Source: Planctomycetota bacterium (GTDB lineage Bacteria > Planctomycetota > UBA1135 > JACQFD01). Taken from it: DNA of 64,000 nucleotides. Made by a program: the position numbers and the translations under genes. The notes below the pieces were generated by a model that was not told the origin of the DNA, ran no database searches, and saw only the letters and a program-made list of their open reading frames with translations. Shown piece by piece: positions 59,923 to 64,000 of this stretch (positions are counted from its first letter, which is position 1; each line of letters begins with the position of its first letter). Where the stretch lies: the NCBI GenBank assembly GCA_016200225.1, contig JACQFD010000021.1:1-64000 (forward strand), given 5' to 3'.

Positions 59923-60470
59923 CGCGGGATTCGACTCGAAGACGGTTTCATGCCGACTGTGGGGTTCGGCGAAATGCTAGTGAGTTTGATGCGGGCGATC
60001 AAGTCCCAGCTCATCAAAGATCAACGGAGCGCTGAACGAGACGATGTCCTTTAATATGGTCGGATCTAGCCTCGAATGGTCGGATGTAGCCGCTTGACAT
60101 CCGTCGCATTATGGCGCCATTATGGGGCGGCATTTTGCGCGTCTTCTCGATAGAGCGGACGCGCACGGTGATTCCTAATGTCCCCGGTCCCGAATTCTGG
60201 AGGTGACTGCGTCGAATGGTCGCAAGAGGCGACCGTGATGGCCCTGCCGCTAACCGCGTGTCGGGATGGCGCGCAGACAAAAAACCGCCATGGGGCGGCG
60301 GGAAAAAGTGAGCCCCCAAACGGACGATTCGATGCCGTCGCTGTTTTCGAAGGCAGAACGACGGCACAAAACTTGCTATCTGAGGGCTCCGTCGCACATT
60401 AGCACGCCATTGTTCCCTGTCAAGGCCCGGTGGATGCGAATGAACGCGGGGACCTCGAGGAGTAGCCTCG
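59923..60470. promoter_or_regulatory. 548-bp divergent region with 20-bp-spaced direct repeats
   Basis: No gene is convincing here. ATGGTCGGAT-C/G-TAGCC occurs twice, at 60056-60071 and 60076-60091, a 20-bp period that would place both on the same DNA face and suits a dimeric regulator. It lies between the sensor-regulator operon (minus) and the oxygenase gene (plus). A short local duplication, ATTATGG...ATTATGGGG, is at about 60108-60125. Confidence 0.5.
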
Positions 60471-61289
60471 ATGCTTTCTCTTTCCAAGCGATCGGACGCG
60501 CTTCTAGAAGCTCACCCGCTCGCCAACGTCGGCACACTCGCTGACGGAATTGCGCATGTACTCGGCGGCGAGACGCTCGTCGCACGAGTTGGTAACTATT
60601 ATACATCAGAAGTCGCGACGTCATTCGCCGAGCGAATTCTCGGGCATCGCGAACTCGACCGGTATGCAAAGGCGCCCGACATCGGGAAAATTGGATCGGC
60701 TTTTTACGACACTGTTGGCGATCCGATCGCCGAGAGTCGGTACTGGGACGAAGCTCATCATTGGATCGCAGAGATTCGTTCCGCGTTCGCCCCGCAGCTT
60801 TCTCCAATTGATCGCATTCGTCTGGATCTGGATGAAACTTGGCCGGGTGGCGCGTCTTTGCTCCGGGACCGCGCAGGGCGAGCGGCATTTGTCGGTCTCG
60901 CCCGTGTTTTCTACGGAAAAGGCGCCGATCCACATGTTGACAGGTTGGAGTGGGACGCACCCGCAGGACGGTTCGATCCTAATGTTAAGGCCCAGCTCGC
61001 AATTAATGTCTACCTCCAAGTTCCTCCGGTTGGCGGCGAGCTCGCGATCTGGGGATCAAAACCGGATGAAGAGACTTATGAAGCGATTCGAATTCCGGGA
61101 AGTTACGGAGTCCGTCGCGAGGCGCTCTCAGTACCCGACGTCATCGTGCAACCGAACATTGGCGATGTCCTGATTTTTGATGCGAATAACATTCATTCGG
61201 TGGCGGACTCAATCGGCGGCCCGCGGGTTACGGCGGCACTCTTCGTTGTCCGATTCGAGGCGAGCGAACGGCTCTTTTATTACCAATAG
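60471..61289 (+). CDS. 2-oxoglutarate/Fe(II)-dependent oxygenase, amino-acid hydroxylase-like
   Basis: 272 residues. GADPHVDRLEWD gives the H155-x-D157 pair and NIHSVADSIGGPRVT gives H242 and the 2OG-binding R252, the complete facial triad. LAINVYLQVPPVGGELAIW lies between. Overall layout and length recall BesD-like free-amino-acid hydroxylases and halogenases. Asp at the second triad position points to hydroxylation, not halogenation. It starts ATG 60471, after a GAGGAG ribosome site. It is followed by a strong hairpin and an AlaX-like gene, and faces an amino-acid-type importer operon. It probably oxidises an imported or tethered amino acid. Confidence 0.8.
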   Translation: MLSLSKRSDALLEAHPLANVGTLADGIAHVLGGETLVARVGNYYTSEVATSFAERILGHRELDRYAKAPDIGKIGSAFYDTVGDPIAESRYWDEAHHWIAEIRSAFAPQLSPIDRIRLDLDETWPGGASLLRDRAGRAAFVGLARVFYGKGADPHVDRLEWDAPAGRFDPNVKAQLAINVYLQVPPVGGELAIWGSKPDEETYEAIRIPGSYGVRREALSVPDVIVQPNIGDVLIFDANNIHSVADSIGGPRVTAALFVVRFEASERLFYYQ

Positions 61290-61300
61290 TTTTGAGACTA

Positions 61301-61331
61301 GGCCGACGGTGATTAACAATCACCGTCGGCC
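61301..61331 (+). other. perfect 14-bp stem hairpin between oxygenase and AlaX-like genes
   Basis: GGCCGACGGTGATT (61301-61314), loop AAC, AATCACCGTCGGCC (61318-61331). No U tract follows, so it is not a standard terminator. It may stop, stabilise or process the RNA between the two genes and could sequester the downstream ribosome site 23 bases later. Confidence 0.7.
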
Positions 61332-61353
61332 GCAACCCTACAACGGCACCTCA

Positions 61354-62016
61354 ATGAGCACTACAAAAATTTATCTAATAGATTCAAATATACTTCAGAT
61401 GACTGCCCGTGTAATGGACATGGGTTTGCAGCCCGACGGTCGCAGTTGGGTCAGTGTTGATCGCAGCCCATTCCATCCGCAAGGCGGTGGCCAGAAATCG
61501 GATCGGGGAACTATCGGAGGCGCGACGGTCACCCATGTGATGCATGGGGACGGTGGAAACGTCCTCCACCTCGTTGAGGACCCTCCTTCACTGCACGTGG
61601 GTGACGAGGTTGACCTATGTGTTGACCCCGTGTGGAGGAAAATGAATTCAACGCTTCATACAGCGGGGCACTTAATCGCCACGATAGTCGAGCAGCGATT
61701 TTCGCCAGTTCGAGCTTACGGGGCTCACCACTGGCCCGGGGAAGCGCGGGTCGAGTTCAATCTTGCCGGCGCGCCGATCGACCCGGCAAGGATTGAGGCC
61801 GAGCTGGCCGTCGATCTTGCCACCGCCATCGACGCCAATCTCCTGGTCGCCGTCGAAGGCGATCCGTACACAACTCGCGCGATACGCATCGGCTCGTATT
61901 CCGCGATTCCGTGCGGCGGCACACATGTTTCGTACCTCGGCGTACTCGTCTCTGTATCAGTAAAGAAGGTTCGCCAGAAGGCAGGAACTTTACGCATTAG
62001 TTACGATCTCAACTAA
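61354..62016 (+). CDS. AlaX-type aminoacyl-tRNA editing protein
   Basis: 220 residues. PFHPQGGGQKSDRG (41-50), NSTLHTAGHLIAT (H102, H106) and AIPCGGTHV (C187, H191) form the zinc site of the AlaRS/ThrRS editing domain found in free-standing AlaX proteins. It hydrolyses wrongly charged tRNA (Ser- or Gly-tRNA-Ala in known members). Start ATG 61354 follows the hairpin; earlier in-frame codons overlap the oxygenase gene. Its linkage to an oxygenase suggests a guard against mischarging by the modified amino acid. Family firm, substrate inferred. Confidence 0.88.
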   Translation: MSTTKIYLIDSNILQMTARVMDMGLQPDGRSWVSVDRSPFHPQGGGQKSDRGTIGGATVTHVMHGDGGNVLHLVEDPPSLHVGDEVDLCVDPVWRKMNSTLHTAGHLIATIVEQRFSPVRAYGAHHWPGEARVEFNLAGAPIDPARIEAELAVDLATAIDANLLVAVEGDPYTTRAIRIGSYSAIPCGGTHVSYLGVLVSVSVKKVRQKAGTLRISYDLN

Positions 62017-62074
62017 TCATCGTTATCATCGACACTTTGGTGTTGAGCAGGCTGAAACTGCTTGACGCGAGCCC

Positions 62075-62110
62075 CTAATTGATGTACATTGATCAATGTT
62101 CATCAATTAG
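62075..62110. promoter_or_regulatory. 36-bp palindromic operator of the toxin-antitoxin genes
   Basis: CTAATTGATG and CATCAATTAG flank ACATTGATCAATGT with single-base joints, so the whole 36 bp is near-perfectly palindromic. It ends eight bases before the antitoxin ATG. It should bind the antitoxin or the complex for autorepression. Confidence 0.75.
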
Positions 62111-62117
62111 GGCTTCC

Positions 62118-62420
62118 ATGCATTCAATTCCCACTCGTCTCCCGCTCACAAAGGCCCGCGTCAACCTCGGCGCCGTCGTGAAGCGCGTCCACCTCAACAA
62201 GGAGTACGTGATCCTCGAGAAGGACGGCATCCCTATCGCCGGCCTAATGGACATCGACGAATTCGAGGACTACCTCGAGGCCCGCGACCCGAAGGTGCGC
62301 GAAGCCATCGCCGAGAGTAACCGTGACATCAAGGCAGGAAAGACGCGCTCGGCTGAAGAGTTCATTGCTGAGATCCGCGCCCGGTCAGCCCGCAAGCCGG
62401 TCCGACGTCGGCGGGCATGA
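62118..62420 (+). CDS. Phd/YefM-type antitoxin
   Basis: 100 residues. LPLTKARVNLGAVVKRVH then YVILEKDGIPIAGLMDIDEFEDYLE is the Phd/YefM dimerisation and DNA-binding fold. A long charged helix (EFIAEIRARSARKPVRRRRA) should wrap the toxin. Start ATG 62118 agrees with the family and the operator just upstream. The stop overlaps the toxin start (ATGA). Confidence 0.87.
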   Translation: MHSIPTRLPLTKARVNLGAVVKRVHLNKEYVILEKDGIPIAGLMDIDEFEDYLEARDPKVREAIAESNRDIKAGKTRSAEEFIAEIRARSARKPVRRRRA

Positions 62421-62707
62421 CTTCGGCCTTCTCCGTCCGGACAACCGCACGGTTTGAACGGGACGCACGATCTTTGGAACGACAGCAAGGGTTCGAAGCG
62501 GCGTTCACGCGCGCGGTTACGGCGCTCGGCGTCGATCCCTTTGGACGAACGCGCCAGCACGACATCCTAAAGCTGGAGAACGTGCCAAGTGGCGAAGGCC
62601 AATACCGCTTCCGCGTTGGGCGATTCCGTTTTCTTTATGACATTGACGGGCAGGTTGTGTTTCTCAAACACTGCCGCTTAAGACGCGAAGACACCTATCG
62701 GCGTTGA
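62417..62707 (+). CDS. RelE/ParE-type toxin
   Basis: 96 residues. FSVRTTARFERDARSLERQQ, DILKLENV, QYRFRVGRFRFLYDID and a C-terminal CRLRREDTYRR match the RelE/ParE fold (KL...YRxRxGxxRxxY...R...Y). It would cut ribosome-bound mRNA (RelE) or block gyrase (ParE); the R/Y residues at the end favour an mRNA interferase. It is coupled to the antitoxin gene. Confidence 0.85.
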   Translation: MTSAFSVRTTARFERDARSLERQQGFEAAFTRAVTALGVDPFGRTRQHDILKLENVPSGEGQYRFRVGRFRFLYDIDGQVVFLKHCRLRREDTYRR

Positions 62708-62759
62708 CGTCGATCGTGATCCGCCCTGGAAAAATTTTTATGTCCAATGTTAAACTTAA

Positions 62760-64000
62760 TCACAAATTAAGCCCCAAGCGTCCTGCTTCTGTCCTTACTG
62801 ACGCCTCGTAGGGTTCGAGCTGTCGCCTCCATTCACTCGCAAGTTTGTCGTACTCTGCATACCGCTCGTGGAGGTACTTAGCCAACTCAGTGGCCAAAGC
62901 AGCGCGGGTGGCGGCTGCCCCTCGAATCCATTGCTGAAATTGGGCGACGTGCTGAACCAGATATTGATCGACCTCGTTTCTCAACGTTTTCACAGCTTCT
63001 GTGAAACAACCATTCCTCAGTGATGGACTACGGCGGATGGCCTCAATAAGTAGAAGGGCGGATTCTTGTCCCTCTATTACCTCTTCCAACGCACGGATTT
63101 TCGCACGCTCATTGCTAGCCATGTCCCGTAGCCGTTGACGAAGGGAACGGCGGATATTACAGAACGTTAGAAAGTGGTACCAGCGATCTCGGTGGCTCAG
63201 CAATGCTTCATTGACTCGCTGATCGATTGCAACTCGTATGGAAACGTACTCCGCCAACAATGCTTGTCGCGTGGGTTTCACGAGCGCCAAGAATGTGGCG
63301 GTACCGCTAGATGGCGTGAAACCGTCATTGTACTCGGCGGTGTATTGATCATGTACGACATGGCTCCGCGTCGAGCAGGTATCGTATGTATTGAATACGA
63401 ACGTGGACCGCTGCCCGTTGACAGTGTCAAGCTTAGCCCGATAGGCCTGGATCGCGTCCTTCAGCGTCTGATACTTTAGCTGATTTGTGCCAATTCGCCC
63501 AACGATTGCGAAAATGATGGCGCCTGCGAACGCCCCTATCGGCCCAGCCACGGCGCCTCCAATTGTAGCGCCCAAAAGAGCTCCTCCGCCTGTGCCCAGC
63601 ACATCCAATGCTACGTTTGCGAACGCATCGGCCCACGTTGCGTGCCCTCCATCCAACGCCTTCCACATGCGAAGGCTAGAGCGAAGCATCGTGAATATTG
63701 GAATTGGAACGCCAATGTCGGGCTCGACAATTTCACCGCCTGCGTCCGCAGCATCGACGGCGCCAATCTCGTCAATGCCGATATCAGGATCGGGCATATT
63801 CAGAACTTCTCCAATATGTTCTATCACCCTAGCGCTGTGCTCAGGTGTAGGACTCAAGATGACGTGGGTTAGGTCCATACCGGCCTTGAGCATTGCATCG
63901 GGATGCTCCTGTAGATAGGCCCCGGCCTTTTGCCACAAGGACGACAGATCAATGTCCGTCACAATCAACGTCCCATACAACGATGCATCCGCGCCTCCGA
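62760..64000 (-). CDS. glycine-zipper membrane protein, 5' end outside the window
   Basis: At least 406 residues. The frame is still open at the window edge, and the first usable codon inside is only a TTG at 63980, so the true start is probably beyond 64000. An acidic N-terminal region is followed by a glycine-zipper hydrophobic segment (GGGALLGATIGGAVAGPIGA, then GAIIFAIVGRIG; near residues 130-165) and by a long helical domain (YVSIRVAIDQRVNEALL, IRALEEVIEGQESALLLIEA). Glycine zippers insert into membranes in pore-forming and toxin-like proteins. Not recognised as a family; a membrane-active effector is possible. It converges with the toxin gene. Confidence 0.55.
   Translation of the reverse strand, partial: GGADASLYGTLIVTDIDLSSLWQKAGAYLQEHPDAMLKAGMDLTHVILSPTPEHSARVIEHIGEVLNMPDPDIGIDEIGAVDAADAGGEIVEPDIGVPIPIFTMLRSSLRMWKALDGGHATWADAFANVALDVLGTGGGALLGATIGGAVAGPIGAFAGAIIFAIVGRIGTNQLKYQTLKDAIQAYRAKLDTVNGQRSTFVFNTYDTCSTRSHVVHDQYTAEYNDGFTPSSGTATFLALVKPTRQALLAEYVSIRVAIDQRVNEALLSHRDRWYHFLTFCNIRRSLRQRLRDMASNERAKIRALEEVIEGQESALLLIEAIRRSPSLRNGCFTEAVKTLRNEVDQYLVQHVAQFQQWIRGAAATRAALATELAKYLHERYAEYDKLASEWRRQLEPYEASVRTEAGRLGLNL

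Noticed and set aside
60014-60487. 157-codon minus-strand frame in the divergent promoter region
   Set aside because: Composition is typical of a chance frame (His, Pro and Arg rich), and it overlaps the oxygenase start.
1-64000. CRISPR array or cas genes
   Set aside because: No regularly spaced direct repeats of 24-40 bp and no Cas signatures were seen; the only repeats are the recombinase tails, hairpins and short operators listed.
1-64000. rRNA genes or a complete prophage
   Set aside because: No rRNA-like stretches and no capsid, terminase, portal or tail genes; the integrase, coupling ATPases, sigma-like and RadC-like genes fit an integrative/conjugative type element better.

Overview
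This window is mobile, defence-rich DNA from an uncultured bacterium. The lineage cannot be fixed from sequence alone: no rRNA, complete tRNA or housekeeping gene is present. TGA is used as an ordinary stop. A lipobox-bearing solute-binding protein shows an organism with exported lipoproteins. Base composition is mosaic by eye: GC-rich across 4-19 kb, 34-53 kb and 60-62 kb, and AT-richer in the SIR2/HerA, retron and type I-like R-M segments. This suggests assembly from several sources.

Layout. 1-3.8 kb: a 5'-truncated SIR2-like gene coupled to an intact HerA helicase (SIR2-HerA defence type), an Mrr-like endonuclease and a decayed gene. 4.2-7.7 kb: a tRNA-Gly(CCC) 3'-end attachment core inside the 3' end of a tyrosine integrase, an excisionase-like gene and a large serine recombinase that lost its catalytic domain. 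7.8-10.9 kb: an XRE regulator, a dGTPase-like HD protein and a GlnD/DUF294-like nucleotidyltransferase, a compact candidate defence operon. 11-18.6 kb: conjugation/replication-type backbone (RuvC-like protein, XRE regulator, AAA+ helicase-like protein, two VirD4/TraG-like ATPases). 18.9-22.1 kb: an Mrr-like nuclease and an IS1634-type insertion sequence. 22.3-29.5 kb: modules bounded by three paralogous serine-recombinase 3' ends (two remnants, one intact gene), carrying orphan genes, a retropepsin pair and a retron (RT, HTH protein and a structured ncRNA with an 87-nt hairpin). 29.7-34.6 kb: plasmid-type genes (a sigma-like protein, two paralogous 100-aa proteins, a RadC-like protein) around a single-chain type I-like R-M enzyme.

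34.9-38.6 kb on the minus strand is a four-gene, translationally coupled operon: an unknown 177-aa protein, a QueC/QatC-like PP-loop enzyme, an XRE-ImmA/IrrE metallopeptidase regulator and a PIN-like nuclease. I cannot match this combination to a named system, and it is the best candidate for something undescribed. Divergent from it, 38.8-53.6 kb encodes a DrmD-like SNF2 helicase with DUF3883, a DUF1156 DNA methyltransferase, a DUF499 ATPase and a giant STAND-type NTPase with a Cap4-like nuclease domain. 53.6-54.4 kb is a ParB-family gene.

54.8-62.0 kb looks metabolic: an amino-acid-type ABC importer with an M20 hydrolase and an unusual HTH plus binding-protein-like regulator, facing a 2OG-Fe(II) oxygenase and an AlaX-type tRNA-editing protein. 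Together they suggest uptake, modification and detoxification of an amino acid or its conjugate. 62.1-62.7 kb is a Phd/RelE-type toxin-antitoxin pair with a 36-bp palindromic operator. The window ends inside a glycine-zipper membrane protein gene.
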